A DNA stretch of 64,000 nucleotides from an uncultured Eubacterium sp. (GCA_910584795.1 CAJUBZ010000003.1:1-64000); one strand, 5' to 3'; positions 50,123 to 60,026 are shown, numbered from the stretch's first letter. Numbers and translations: made by a program. The notes: generated from the letters alone by a model not told the origin.

Positions 50123-53100
50123 ATGAAAAAGCAATTTAAAAAATTAACAAGTGTAACTTTAGCAGTGACAATGCTGGTATCATTATGTAGTACCAATGTT
50201 GTTAAAAGCACAACAACAAAGGCTGACAATAAATCAGTAACAGTTTATGACCAGATTGAAGAAGTTCATATCTCAGAAAAGAAACTAGATGATTTAGCAG
50301 AAGCAGCTCTGGAAGATGGGGCAAAAGCTGCAGAAGAAGTGAATAAGTATAAAGATGAAGCAGATTATAATGCAGCATTAAATTCTGCTTTGACATCTTA
50401 TTATGAGACAGAAGATTTTGAGCAGTTAGAGGAATTTCAGAATGTAGTTGACAACCGAAGCGATGATGTTGTGGAAGCGTATGAGGAAGCAGCAGAGGAA
50501 AGAGCCAAGGGTGATGAGAATGATTTTGAAACAGGAAAAGTATTAGCCATATTTGATAGTGAGGCAACAGAAGAGGAAATTCATGCAGTCTGTGAAGCAC
50601 AGAATGGAGAAATAGAATCTATTTATAAAGATTTCACAGGAGATTATGTTGCGGAAATCTCTATATCATTAGGACAGACTGTAGATATGGCATCAGAAGC
50701 ATATAGTCAGTATAGTATTACAGAAGCAGTGGATGGTAATGATTACCACTCTGTGAAAGAAACGGCATTGGAAGCAACAAATGACCCAGACATCAAGAAT
50801 CAGTATTATTTAGATAATATATATGTGAAGGAGGCTTGGGATTATGTTTCCAGTCACACTCATAATAAAGTGTTAGTAGGAGTTATTGATACAGGAGTTC
50901 AGGTTGATCATCCGGATCTTAAAAACGTACTTTCACCATATTCAGCAGATGTGACAGGTGATACACCGGTTCTACTGAAAGATTGTGCTGAGCCGGCAAA
51001 AGATGACCATGGAACAGGAGTGGCAAGTATTATTGCAGCGGAATCAAACAATAGCAGACAGATGGCAGGAGTGGCAAGTTGTTATAATAATGATGTTGTT
51101 GAGATTCTTGGAATTCAGGCATCTATATATTATGAGATAGATAAAGAATATAGATTTTTTTTAAAAGAAGTGGTTAGAGCATTAAATTATTGTGCTGAAT
51201 ACGGAACAAAAGTGGTAAATATGAGTCTTGGAGGATATACAAATAATATTGCATTAGAATATGTTATAAGAAAAATGACAGATGCAGGCATTATTGTAGT
51301 ATGTGCCGCTGGAAATGATACTACAAGTAAAGATCATTTTCCTTCGGATTATGAAACAGCAATTGGAGTTGCATCAACAACTTCAGAAAATGTACTTTCA
51401 TCATTTTCTAATTATGGAAGTCAGAAGAATATATGTGCACCAGGCAGTGATATGTATATGTTAAATGATCAGTCAGTTACACGATATAATAGTGGAACTT
51501 CGTTTGCATCTCCGGTAGCTGCCGCTGTTGCAGCGATGATGTGTTCCTTAAACGGTGATTTAAATTACTTTGATGTTAAGAGAATTATGGCAAATACAGC
51601 AACAGACTTAGCTGATGGAACATCTAGGAACAAAGTACCATACGGAATTGTTAATGCAGCGAAGTGCGTAGAATACGCAGTTGATTATACTCCGGAGACA
51701 TTATTTAAGTTTGAGCCTAAAGAATATCAAAATCTGGCATATAGAAAAAATGTAACGGCATCGAATGCTTATAATACAGAAACATTTCCACTAAGTAATC
51801 TGGTAGATGAAGATATTAAAACAAAATGTATTACAGGGAATGAGAGTGGACAATGGGTAGAAGTAGATTTAGGTGCAATATATGATATTGACAAAATAAA
51901 TCTTTGTTATGATAGATTCAGTACAACAGGATATCAAATAAAAATTTCAGAAGATCACAAAAATTGGACTGAAATAGCAAAAGGAGATAAAGAAGCGCAG
52001 GTTAGTAAGGTTTTTGAGTTTGAAAAACAGAAAGCCAGATATGTAAAAGTGGATTTTATTGACAACGATACATATGTAGTATTAACAGAGTTACAAGTTT
52101 TTGGATATATTCAGGAACTAGTACAATATAAAGATATATTAAATGAAAAAGAAAAACCATCTGATGTTTTGAATATGACTGCAGGTTGGTCCTTTCCTGG
52201 AGGCGTTGTTGTGACATGGAAAGATGATGCAAACAGAAGATCAAAGAAATATACATATAATGTTTATGTAGGTGGTAGGTTAGAAAGAACTGTTTCATCA
52301 CCAACAGTTTGTGTGATTTCAGGATTAGCTACAGGAACACATACATTTAAGGTTACTGCATGTTTGAATGGATATGAGTCAGAAGGAGTTGAAATACGTA
52401 CATATGTAGGTAATACAGTGCCGACTACAACAACTGCGGCACCAACGACAACACCGGTTTCATCAACAACGCAGGCTCCGACTACCACACCAACACCAAC
52501 CACAGAGACAACGACAACACCGATTCCAACTACTACAGATGCAGATAAAGAGTTATTGGAAGTAATAGGAATGGTTGCATCCTGCCCGGGAGATAATACC
52601 ATAGGAGTTGTATGGGGGCAGGATGATGAGCGAATTAACAGTGGGTATAAGTATAATGTATATATTAACGATGTTAAAGTATTAAGCGATGTGATTTGTA
52701 ATTATTATATCATTGATAAGATTGAAGCAGGGAATGTTAAAGTTAAAGTAACAGCAACTTTGAATGGAAAGGAGTCAGCCGGAGTGACACAAGTGGTTAA
52801 TGTGACGGGCGATGGGAAAGTTCCTACAACTTCAGAAACAGCCACAGAGACACCAACCGCAATACCGGCAACGACAACGACACAAATACCATCTGCCACA
52901 GAGACACCAACAACAGAGTCTTTAACGACTGTAGTTTCAGGGAAAGAACCTCTGGAAGTAATTGGGATGGTAGCTTCTTGTCCGTCAGATAATACTGTAG
53001 GAGTTGTATGGGGGCAGGATGCAGATAGAATGGCTAGTGGATGTAAATATAATGTATATATTAATGGAGAAAAGAAATTGAATGAAGTAATATGTTCATA

Positions 53101-53221
53101 CTATACAATTGAAAATATCAGTGCCGGTCCGGTAACTGTAAAGGTCACCTCAGTGCTCAATGGTATTGAGTCACCGGGAGTCGTACAAGATATTAATGTT
53201 TCAGGAACAGTTCTGAGATAG
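50123..53221 (+). CDS. Secreted subtilisin-like protease (S8) with discoidin and FN3 domains
   Basis: A 1032-aa exported protease. It has a signal peptide (1-30), an acidic helical proregion (~40-230), and an S8 domain (~240-520) with Asp ~255 (GVIDTGVQVDHPDL), His ~296 (DDHGTGVAS) and Ser460 (SGTSFASPVAAA). An F5/8 type C (discoidin) domain follows (~540-675, with WVEVDLGAIYDIDKI), then three FN3-like modules joined by Thr/Pro linkers. The last two modules are near repeats (LEVIGMVASCP, VVWGQD). The discoidin and FN3 parts probably bind glycans. The ATG at 50123 has AAGGAG upstream. Confidence 0.92.
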   Translation: MKKQFKKLTSVTLAVTMLVSLCSTNVVKSTTTKADNKSVTVYDQIEEVHISEKKLDDLAEAALEDGAKAAEEVNKYKDEADYNAALNSALTSYYETEDFEQLEEFQNVVDNRSDDVVEAYEEAAEERAKGDENDFETGKVLAIFDSEATEEEIHAVCEAQNGEIESIYKDFTGDYVAEISISLGQTVDMASEAYSQYSITEAVDGNDYHSVKETALEATNDPDIKNQYYLDNIYVKEAWDYVSSHTHNKVLVGVIDTGVQVDHPDLKNVLSPYSADVTGDTPVLLKDCAEPAKDDHGTGVASIIAAESNNSRQMAGVASCYNNDVVEILGIQASIYYEIDKEYRFFLKEVVRALNYCAEYGTKVVNMSLGGYTNNIALEYVIRKMTDAGIIVVCAAGNDTTSKDHFPSDYETAIGVASTTSENVLSSFSNYGSQKNICAPGSDMYMLNDQSVTRYNSGTSFASPVAAAVAAMMCSLNGDLNYFDVKRIMANTATDLADGTSRNKVPYGIVNAAKCVEYAVDYTPETLFKFEPKEYQNLAYRKNVTASNAYNTETFPLSNLVDEDIKTKCITGNESGQWVEVDLGAIYDIDKINLCYDRFSTTGYQIKISEDHKNWTEIAKGDKEAQVSKVFEFEKQKARYVKVDFIDNDTYVVLTELQVFGYIQELVQYKDILNEKEKPSDVLNMTAGWSFPGGVVVTWKDDANRRSKKYTYNVYVGGRLERTVSSPTVCVISGLATGTHTFKVTACLNGYESEGVEIRTYVGNTVPTTTTAAPTTTPVSSTTQAPTTTPTPTTETTTTPIPTTTDADKELLEVIGMVASCPGDNTIGVVWGQDDERINSGYKYNVYINDVKVLSDVICNYYIIDKIEAGNVKVKVTATLNGKESAGVTQVVNVTGDGKVPTTSETATETPTAIPATTTTQIPSATETPTTESLTTVVSGKEPLEVIGMVASCPSDNTVGVVWGQDADRMASGCKYNVYINGEKKLNEVICSYYTIENISAGPVTVKVTSVLNGIESPGVVQDINVSGTVLR

Positions 53222-53230
53222 GAATTATAC

Positions 53231-53268
53231 AACCGTTTCACAATTAAAATGTGAGACGGTTGTTTTTT
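53231..53268 (+). terminator. Terminator after the subtilase gene
   Basis: AACCGTTTCACA-ATTAAAA-TGTGAGACGGTT with TGTTTTTT. Confidence 0.9.
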
Positions 53269-53347
53269 GAATTGTGTATAATACTGTGGTAAAATATAAA
53301 CAAAAATTATTTTTCATATTAGATTTTGGAGGAACAAGGAGAGTAAG

Positions 53348-53944
53348 ATGGATATATATATTGTACGTCACGGTGAGACGGTGTGGAATAAATCAAGATT
53401 ATTACAGGGAAGCAGAGATATTGAATTGAGTAAAGAAGGAAGAGAAGCAGCAATATATCGGGGAGAACAGTTACAGGATATCGACTTTGACGTTATATAT
53501 AGTTCTCCATTATCCAGAGCTTATGAGACTGCATGTTTGATTCGTGGCAGTAAAGATGTAGAAATCATAAAAGATGACAGACTACGGGAGGTTAGCTTTG
53601 GAGTAAACGAGGGCGAGAGCGCAATTGAACTACAAAAAGATAAGAGCAATCCTTTTTGTAAGTTTTTTGATGACCCTGAAAATTATATTGCACCAGAAGA
53701 TGGAGAGTCTTTAAAGGAAGTATGTATTCGGACAAAAGAATTTATGGAAGAAGTTATTGAGCCGCAGAAAGAAAAATTAAATAAAGTATTGATTGCAGGG
53801 CATGGTGCAATGAATAAAGGTATTATGTGTCATGTGCTAAATCATGGTCTGGACAAGTATTGGTCTGGAGGATTACAGAAAAATTGTGGAATTTTGATTG
53901 TCAGATTAGATCATAAAGGTTATGAACAGATTGGAGAGTTATAG
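53348..53944 (+). CDS. Histidine phosphatase family protein (phosphoglycerate mutase-like)
   Basis: A 198-aa enzyme. The phosphohistidine motif is IVRHGETVWNKSRLLQGSRD, with IYSSPLSRAYETA and the second His in LIAGHGAMNKGI. Substrate is uncertain; such proteins act on phosphosugars, nucleotides or cobalamin precursors. It is followed 17 bp later by tcdA, so the two are likely cotranscribed. Confidence 0.92.
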   Translation: MDIYIVRHGETVWNKSRLLQGSRDIELSKEGREAAIYRGEQLQDIDFDVIYSSPLSRAYETACLIRGSKDVEIIKDDRLREVSFGVNEGESAIELQKDKSNPFCKFFDDPENYIAPEDGESLKEVCIRTKEFMEEVIEPQKEKLNKVLIAGHGAMNKGIMCHVLNHGLDKYWSGGLQKNCGILIVRLDHKGYEQIGEL

Positions 53945-53961
53945 TAAAAAAGGATAGAAAG

Positions 53962-54681
53962 ATGGAAAATAGATTTTCAAGAACAGAAATTTTAATTGGA
54001 AAAGAAAATATGGAAAAATTAAAGAACGCCAGAGTGGCAGTTTTTGGGGTAGGTGGTGTTGGTGGATATGTTGTAGAGGCCTTGGCAAGAAGTGGTGTTG
54101 GTACTCTGGATTTGATTGATGATGATAAGGTTAGTTTAACAAATATTAATAGACAGATTATTGCAACAACCAGTACAGTTGGAAAATATAAAGTAGATGT
54201 AGCAAAAGACAGGGTATTAGACATTAATCCCGAAGCGACAGTAAACATATATAAAACATTTTATCTTCCGGAAACGGCAGAACAGTTTGATTTTTCCCAA
54301 TATGATTATGTAGTTGATGCTATAGATACAGTTACTGGCAAATTGCAGTTAGTGGAGCAGGCAGAAAAAAGCAGAACAGCTATTATCAGTTCTATGGGAG
54401 CAGGAAATAAAATGAACCCTGCCGCTTTTGAAGTGGATGACATTTCCAGAACTTCGGTCTGCCCTTTGGCAAAAGTTATGAGGCGCGAATTAAAAAAGAG
54501 AGGGATTCAGAATCTAAAAGTAGTTTATTCAAAAGAAAAGGCTCTCATACCTCAGGAAATTGCTGAGGAAAATGCAAAACATATAAAAAGACAGATACCT
54601 GGAAGTAATGCATTTGTGCCATCGGTAGCAGGATTAATAATAGCCGGAGAAGTCATAAAGGATATAACTAAAAAGTTATAG
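53962..54681 (+). CDS. tcdA: tRNA threonylcarbamoyladenosine dehydratase
   Basis: A 239-aa ThiF/E1-like ATP-dependent enzyme that cyclises t6A in tRNA. Motifs: FSRTEILIGKENMEKLKNAR, VFGVGGVGGYVVEALARSG (nucleotide loop), DDDKVSLTNINRQI, and YDYVVDAIDTVTGK. The later SSMGAGNKMNPAAFEVDDIS is typical of TcdA. Full length. Confidence 0.93.
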   Translation: MENRFSRTEILIGKENMEKLKNARVAVFGVGGVGGYVVEALARSGVGTLDLIDDDKVSLTNINRQIIATTSTVGKYKVDVAKDRVLDINPEATVNIYKTFYLPETAEQFDFSQYDYVVDAIDTVTGKLQLVEQAEKSRTAIISSMGAGNKMNPAAFEVDDISRTSVCPLAKVMRRELKKRGIQNLKVVYSKEKALIPQEIAEENAKHIKRQIPGSNAFVPSVAGLIIAGEVIKDITKKL

Positions 54682-54763
54682 AAATATAAAAAACACACTA
54701 ACTAAAAAATGAGGGTGTTGAATTGAGTGAATAGCAATTTTATAATAAATAGCGAATGAAAAA

Positions 54764-54792
54764 ATATAGGAGGTGCTGGTGACCTCCTATAT
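54764..54792 (+). promoter_or_regulatory. Leader hairpin containing a full Shine-Dalgarno and anti-Shine-Dalgarno
   Basis: ATATAGGAGGT (54764-54774) and ACCTCCTATAT (54782-54792) form a perfect 11-bp stem with a 7-nt loop, 27 bp before the GH16 ATG. The gene has its own weaker site (AAAGGAAGAAGG). No T-run follows, so it is not a terminator. Confidence 0.6.
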
Positions 54793-54818
54793 CAATGTAA
54801 AGAGAAAGGAAGAAGGTT

Positions 54819-57488
54819 ATGAAAAGATTATTTTCAAAAATGACAGCTATTATTGTAGCAATTGCAGTTGTACTTAGTACGCTTGGTGTTACAGGCTGGA
54901 TGTCAATGAGCAGTGCAACTGATGTTTCAGCTGCTGCAACAACAATCACATCAATGGACTATTTCTCACCTAATGATGGTCCGGTTATTAAAAGAGAAAG
55001 TGTTGATGAAGCAAGTTTCGGCTTTGTTATGCCAAAGTTTAATGGTAAGACCAGTGATGAGCTTTCTATTGCAGATGTAGAAGCGGATGTACAGGTTTAT
55101 GTTAAACAGGCAAAGGGAACAAATGGAGAATGGAAGAAGATTGAAGAAGTAAGTTATTTTAAGTGGAACGATACCTGGGCTTGGGAACACCAGAGCTGGG
55201 GTGGATGGGTTTGCTGGATGAAATTAACAGAAACTACAGAATTCCGTTTTCATGCTAAAGCAAACAATATTGACTTAGATTATACAATGGAGTTAAATAC
55301 ACTGCCAAAGTATGAGTTAAAGAGTATTACTACTACAGAAACAAATATTGCGGCAGATACTACTGGTAAATCAGCTACCCATTGGGGTGCTTGGACATTT
55401 AATGGAGATAGCAGTATTAAATATCAGCAGGTTGAAGATGATATTACAATTTTAGTAGATAATAATGATGGAAAAGGATTTGTAAAATTCTTAGGAAATG
55501 CTGCTTCAGGATTCCTTTGGGATCAGAACTTCGGATACTATACAGATGGAGATGGTGGATACTGGTTCCAGAATATTAACTGGTCATTTACCCTCAGATT
55601 CCAGAAAAAAACAGATAGTAGTATCTATCAGGACGTTAAGGTTACATATACAGAGCCTACAAGAAGCGATTACAAATTATCTGCTTATGAGGGTGTTTCA
55701 TATGATGCAAGTACAAAGGCAGATGCAGCAGTAGGTATTCCGCTTCCGAAAATTGGCGGAACACCTGCAACAAAAAAAGATTTAGATTTATTTAAATATG
55801 AAGTAAAAGTAAATGGCAACTGGGTAGCATTGACAGATGTAGGTGTCAGTGGATTTGTATATGAAGGAAATGGATATAATAAAAACTCTCTTAGCCAGCA
55901 GTGGGGATACTTTGCAGATTATGTATTTGGACTGTGGTTCCAGCCTGTAAAGAGAGATACTGAGCTTCGTATAAAATACCCGATTGATGGTAAAAAAGGC
56001 GGAGATATGAACAGCAATTATGTTGATTATACAATCAAGGGAAATACATCATATCAGCCGCAGTTACCAACAGATATGACAGATATTAAAGTAGAAGATA
56101 GTTCTAATGAATTTACACCAGAAGGCTGGAAAATGATTTGGAATGATGAATTTTCAGGAAATACTCTTGATCCTAAAAAATGGGGATACGAGGAAGGTTT
56201 CTTGTTAGATGAAAATGATATTGATACAGCTGGTTGGGGAAATCAGGAATTAGAGTGGTATACAAGAGATAATGTATCTGTAAAAGATGGTTCATTAAAT
56301 ATTTTAATGAAAAAGCAGCCAAAAGAATTTACTCAGAAAAATGATCCTTCTAAGAAGGCTACTGCCCAGTACTCTTCCGGAAAGATTACAACACAGAATA
56401 AATTCTCAGTGAAATATGGACGTGTTGATTTCAGAGCAAAGATGCCTACAGGTGTAGGTGTATGGCCTGCTATGTGGATGCTTTCTAATGATGCAAGATA
56501 TGGTTCATGGCCATTATCAGGTGAGATTGATGTCTTTGAAGGACGTGGACGTACACCGGATATGGTATTTGGTACATTACATTATGGAGCACAGTGGCCA
56601 AATAATATTAATACATCTGATGTATTAGATATGGTTCAGGATGGTAATAAGAAAACTGGTATTGACGACTGGCATGTATACAGTGTAGTTTGGGATGCAG
56701 AGACCATTAAAATCTATTGCGATGGTAAATGTTACTTCAAATGTACATATGGTGAGTGGTATTCAGGTTCTGATAGAGGAAATGCCTATGCACCATTTGA
56801 TCAGAGATTTTATTTAATTTTAAATCTTGCAGCAGGTGGAACTTTTGATAGTGGATATGTTCCAGATAGTAGTTTTTCTTCTGCAACAATGCAGGTTGAT
56901 TATGTTCGTGTATACCAGAAGATGGTAAGTGCTACAGATGATGAGAAGCCAGATAAAAATCCGGATGTAAAGACAGACGGAGCAGATGATAATTTGTATG
57001 GTGATTATAAATTAGGAGCAGGTTCTACTCCAATTGTTCCTGGTGATAAAGAAACAACAGCACCAGGTGGAGAAGATACAACAACACCGGGTGGAGATGA
57101 TACAACACCAGGTGGTAATGACACAACAACACCAGGTGGAAATAAGCCGGGAACAGATAAGCCGGGAACAAATAAGCCAGGAGTTACAACGAGAGCACCT
57201 GGTAAAACAAAAATACTTAAAAAGACTACTGTTAAAAAAGCTACAAAGAAAAAAGCATCAAAGAAGATAAAGATTACATTTAAGAAAGTAGCTGGTGCAA
57301 AGAAATATGTTGTACAGATTTCTAAAACAAAGAAATTTAAGAAGATTCTTGTGAAGAAGACTGTGAAGAAAGTAAAAGTTACAATCAGCAGTAAGAAATT
57401 CAGAAACAAGAAGAAACTTTATGTTCGTGTCAGAGCAGTAGGTGCTAAGAAATGGTCAAAGGCTAAAAAAGTTAAAATTAAAAAATAA
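54819..57488 (+). CDS. Secreted GH16 beta-glucanase with N-terminal beta-sandwich repeats
   Basis: An 889-aa exported enzyme with a signal peptide (1-40). Three related ~120-residue aromatic modules (about 45-160, 165-285, 290-415) follow, perhaps carbohydrate-binding. The GH16 domain (about 435-705) has the catalytic motif EIDVFE at 569-574 and ends in VDYVRVYQK. A Thr/Gly/Pro linker with GGNDTTTPGG units leads to a Lys-rich FN3-like C-terminus (VAGAKKYVVQISKTKKFKKI) much like that of the chitinase. Endo-beta-1,3-glucan cleavage is the likely activity. Confidence 0.92.
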   Translation: MKRLFSKMTAIIVAIAVVLSTLGVTGWMSMSSATDVSAAATTITSMDYFSPNDGPVIKRESVDEASFGFVMPKFNGKTSDELSIADVEADVQVYVKQAKGTNGEWKKIEEVSYFKWNDTWAWEHQSWGGWVCWMKLTETTEFRFHAKANNIDLDYTMELNTLPKYELKSITTTETNIAADTTGKSATHWGAWTFNGDSSIKYQQVEDDITILVDNNDGKGFVKFLGNAASGFLWDQNFGYYTDGDGGYWFQNINWSFTLRFQKKTDSSIYQDVKVTYTEPTRSDYKLSAYEGVSYDASTKADAAVGIPLPKIGGTPATKKDLDLFKYEVKVNGNWVALTDVGVSGFVYEGNGYNKNSLSQQWGYFADYVFGLWFQPVKRDTELRIKYPIDGKKGGDMNSNYVDYTIKGNTSYQPQLPTDMTDIKVEDSSNEFTPEGWKMIWNDEFSGNTLDPKKWGYEEGFLLDENDIDTAGWGNQELEWYTRDNVSVKDGSLNILMKKQPKEFTQKNDPSKKATAQYSSGKITTQNKFSVKYGRVDFRAKMPTGVGVWPAMWMLSNDARYGSWPLSGEIDVFEGRGRTPDMVFGTLHYGAQWPNNINTSDVLDMVQDGNKKTGIDDWHVYSVVWDAETIKIYCDGKCYFKCTYGEWYSGSDRGNAYAPFDQRFYLILNLAAGGTFDSGYVPDSSFSSATMQVDYVRVYQKMVSATDDEKPDKNPDVKTDGADDNLYGDYKLGAGSTPIVPGDKETTAPGGEDTTTPGGDDTTPGGNDTTTPGGNKPGTDKPGTNKPGVTTRAPGKTKILKKTTVKKATKKKASKKIKITFKKVAGAKKYVVQISKTKKFKKILVKKTVKKVKVTISSKKFRNKKKLYVRVRAVGAKKWSKAKKVKIKK

Positions 57489-57502
57489 TTAAATTAAGAA
57501 AT

Positions 57503-57554
57503 AAGCGGTTGAATGAAACGAAAAATAATATGTTTCATTGACCGCTTGTTTTAT
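57503..57554 (+). terminator. Terminator after the second GH16 gene
   Basis: AAGCGGTTGAATGAAAC pairs with GTTTCATTGACCGCTT apart from a small bulge; GTTTTATT follows. Confidence 0.85.
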
Positions 57555-57606
57555 TATATAATTAAAAATATAAGTTTAAAATATTCAATTTAAAAATAAC
57601 ATTTTA

Positions 57607-57696
57607 GGGTACACAGGGATTGCCTATCTGATTCGGGATAATAAAACAGGAGATATATTGTTTGTTGGTAAGGTTGTAAACCCAACTGAGAAATAA
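57607..57696 (+). pseudogene. Serpin C-terminal remnant
   Basis: Thirty codons give GYTGIAYLIRDNKTGDIL and FVGKVVNPTEK, then a stop. This matches the invariant serpin end (FxxxIRD..TGxxLFxGxVxNP). The rest of a ~380-aa serpin is absent. It is a relic of a protease-inhibitor gene near the secreted hydrolases. Nothing else is seen in 57489-57791. Confidence 0.75.
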
Positions 57697-57791
57697 CATG
57701 TCTGCGGATTTAAAGGTATTCATAAAAGGTTATTTGACTTTTTGTTAGTTGTCTAATATGATATCTCTCAAAAGTTGAATGGGAGGTTCTT

Positions 57792-58733
57792 ATGAAATAC
57801 AAGGTTTTAATTCCACAGGAAGTATCAGTAAAAGCCATAAATTACTTAGAAGCGAACGATTGTGAGTGTATCTGTTTAGATGATTGTTCTGTTGAGAATA
57901 TGTGTAAATATGTAGGATGTTGCGATGCAATTCTTGCAAGAACTGCAGACTTTAATCAACAGGTTTTAGAAAAGGGAACAAAACTAAAAATAGTAGCCAG
58001 ACACGGTGCGGGATTGGATAATATAGATTTAGAGTATGCCAGGAAGAAAGGAATTGTTATTACCAATACTCCAGGAGCAAATTCTAATTCTGTGGCAGAG
58101 CATACCATAGCACTAATGTTGTCATGTGCTAAAAATATTCCGTATTTTGATAAAATTACCCGTGAAGGCGACTGGGTGAAAAGAGATACAGAGAAGACAA
58201 TTGATGTGTCAGAAAAAACATTAGGGTTAATAGGATTTGGACGTATATCCAGCCTGGTGGCGAAAAAGGCAGCACTGGGATTTGATATGAAAGTATTGGT
58301 CTATCGGACTCATAGGAACACACCGCTGCCGGAATATGTACAGGAAGTAGAGAATATGGAGGAAGTACTCAGTAATAGTGATTTTGTATCTTTCCATATG
58401 CCCCTGAGACCTGATACAGAAAATATTATCAATAAAAAGACACTCGGATTGATGAAGAAAAGTGCATATTTTATTAATATGGCAAGAGGTGGAAATGTAG
58501 ATGAAGATGCATTATATGATGCTTTGAAAAATCACGATATTGCAGGTGCGGCAATTGATGTATTTAAGATGGAGCCGCCAGGAGCAGATAATAAGTTATT
58601 TGAATTAGACAATCTGATTGTTTCACCTCATAATGCAGCACATTCTTATGATTCTATGGATCGTATGGCGTACAATGCGGCAACAGAGATTATAAAAGTG
58701 TTGAATGGTAAACAACCGCAATGGCAGGTGTAA
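57792..58733 (+). CDS. D-2-hydroxyacid dehydrogenase (phosphoglycerate dehydrogenase-like)
   Basis: A 313-aa NAD-dependent enzyme. The Rossmann motif is LGLIGFGRISSLVAKKA, the active-site Arg is in INMARGGNVDEDAL, and the His in VSPHNAAHSYDS. AILARTADFN and IVARHGAGLDNIDL are family features. No ACT domain, so it may act on 3-phosphoglycerate or another 2-hydroxyacid. Confidence 0.9.
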   Translation: MKYKVLIPQEVSVKAINYLEANDCECICLDDCSVENMCKYVGCCDAILARTADFNQQVLEKGTKLKIVARHGAGLDNIDLEYARKKGIVITNTPGANSNSVAEHTIALMLSCAKNIPYFDKITREGDWVKRDTEKTIDVSEKTLGLIGFGRISSLVAKKAALGFDMKVLVYRTHRNTPLPEYVQEVENMEEVLSNSDFVSFHMPLRPDTENIINKKTLGLMKKSAYFINMARGGNVDEDALYDALKNHDIAGAAIDVFKMEPPGADNKLFELDNLIVSPHNAAHSYDSMDRMAYNAATEIIKVLNGKQPQWQV

Positions 58734-58749
58734 AACAATATTTTTTTAG

Positions 58750-58798
58750 AAAGATGATGTTATACATATTAGTTTTGTATAACATCGTCTTTCTTTTT
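58750..58798 (+). terminator. Terminator after the dehydrogenase gene
   Basis: AAAGATGATGTTATAC pairs with GTATAACATCGTCTTT (one wobble) and a T-run follows. Confidence 0.9.
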
Positions 58799-58979
58799 TC
58801 ATAATAATTTATGATATGACAGCATATTGTGAGGTAACATTTTCATAGATTATTTTACATAATATATTAATTATAAATATTATAATAATATTTGTTGACA
58901 AAAGATAACTGAATAATTATAATATTTTTGTAAACTATATACATTATAATAAGAAAGTTATAAAAAAGGAGGAAGTTGC

Positions 58980-60014
58980 ATGAAAAGAAGAATGTTATTA
59001 CTAATGGCAACGATAGTTTTTGGAGCTGTTGTGATGGCAGGATGTTCTGAAAAGGACAGCAAAGACGAAACAAAAGAGGTGACAATAGGTGTTCAGGATA
59101 CAGATATTTCCGCTATTGTTGCAGATAATAAGGGGTATTTTGACAAGGTATTTAAAGAAGAAAATATCAATGCAAAAGTAAAACTGGTTATGTTTGATGC
59201 CGGTCCGGCTATTATGGAAGCGTTTAGTGCTAATAGTCTGGATTTTGGATGTCTGGGAGACCAGCCTTGTATTTCAGCTATTGCTACAGGATGTCCGGCA
59301 GAGATCATCGGCACATACAGAACACAAAAAACAGGTACTGCAGTCATTGCTAACAGAAATTCTAAAATCGAGAAAGTGGAAGACTTAAAAGGGAAGAAAA
59401 TAGGGCTGACGTTAGGAAGTAATGCTGAACATTTATTAAATATTGTTTTAGAAGATGCAGGATTAACTCAGAAAGATGTAGAGATTGTTGCATTAGAACA
59501 GGCAGATATGCTTTCAGTACTACAGACAGGAGATATTGATGCAGCGGCTGTATGGGAGCCGAGAATATCCCAGTCAAAAGATTATGCGTTCCGATTAGCT
59601 GATGGTAAAGGAACATATGATAAAAATGGAAAACAAATAAAACAGGTTGAGTATAAATACTTCTGCAATCCGTTTGCAGCAAACACAGCATTTACGAGTG
59701 AAAACAAAGAAATTACAACAGCAGTATTAAAAGCTTTAGAAATGGGAGCAAAATATACTGACGAAAATACAGAAGATGCAATTAATATTATGGCAGATTA
59801 TACAGGAGTAGATGCTAATGTGGCGTCAGCATCTGTAAACTGTGAAGATAGAGATGTCAAAATAACAGATGAAAAAATAGCTGCTTTTAAAGCTACGGTA
59901 GAATTCTTGATTTCTTCAAATCAGTTCGACACATCCAGTGATGATTGTGTAATCAAATCCGCAGATGACATTACAAAATATATTAATACATCTTACTATG
60001 ATGCAATTAAATAG
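58980..60014 (+). CDS. ABC transporter substrate-binding lipoprotein (sulfonate/nitrate/taurine family)
   Basis: A 344-aa lipoprotein with signal and lipobox VVMAGC (Cys22). The NMT1/SsuA-type fold shows in KEVTIGVQDTDISAIVADNKG, FGCLGDQPCISAIATG and KGKKIGLTLGSNAEHLLNIV. Strong GGAGG upstream. Substrate is probably an aliphatic sulfonate, nitrate-like anion or similar; sequence alone does not decide. First gene of a four-gene set. Confidence 0.9.
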   Translation: MKRRMLLLMATIVFGAVVMAGCSEKDSKDETKEVTIGVQDTDISAIVADNKGYFDKVFKEENINAKVKLVMFDAGPAIMEAFSANSLDFGCLGDQPCISAIATGCPAEIIGTYRTQKTGTAVIANRNSKIEKVEDLKGKKIGLTLGSNAEHLLNIVLEDAGLTQKDVEIVALEQADMLSVLQTGDIDAAAVWEPRISQSKDYAFRLADGKGTYDKNGKQIKQVEYKYFCNPFAANTAFTSENKEITTAVLKALEMGAKYTDENTEDAINIMADYTGVDANVASASVNCEDRDVKITDEKIAAFKATVEFLISSNQFDTSSDDCVIKSADDITKYINTSYYDAIK

Positions 60015-60026
60015 AGGTAAACAACT

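Noticed and set aside
57034..57270. Gln/His-rich frame inside the second GH16 linker
   Set aside because: Frame-shifted reading of the Thr/Gly/Pro linker repeats.
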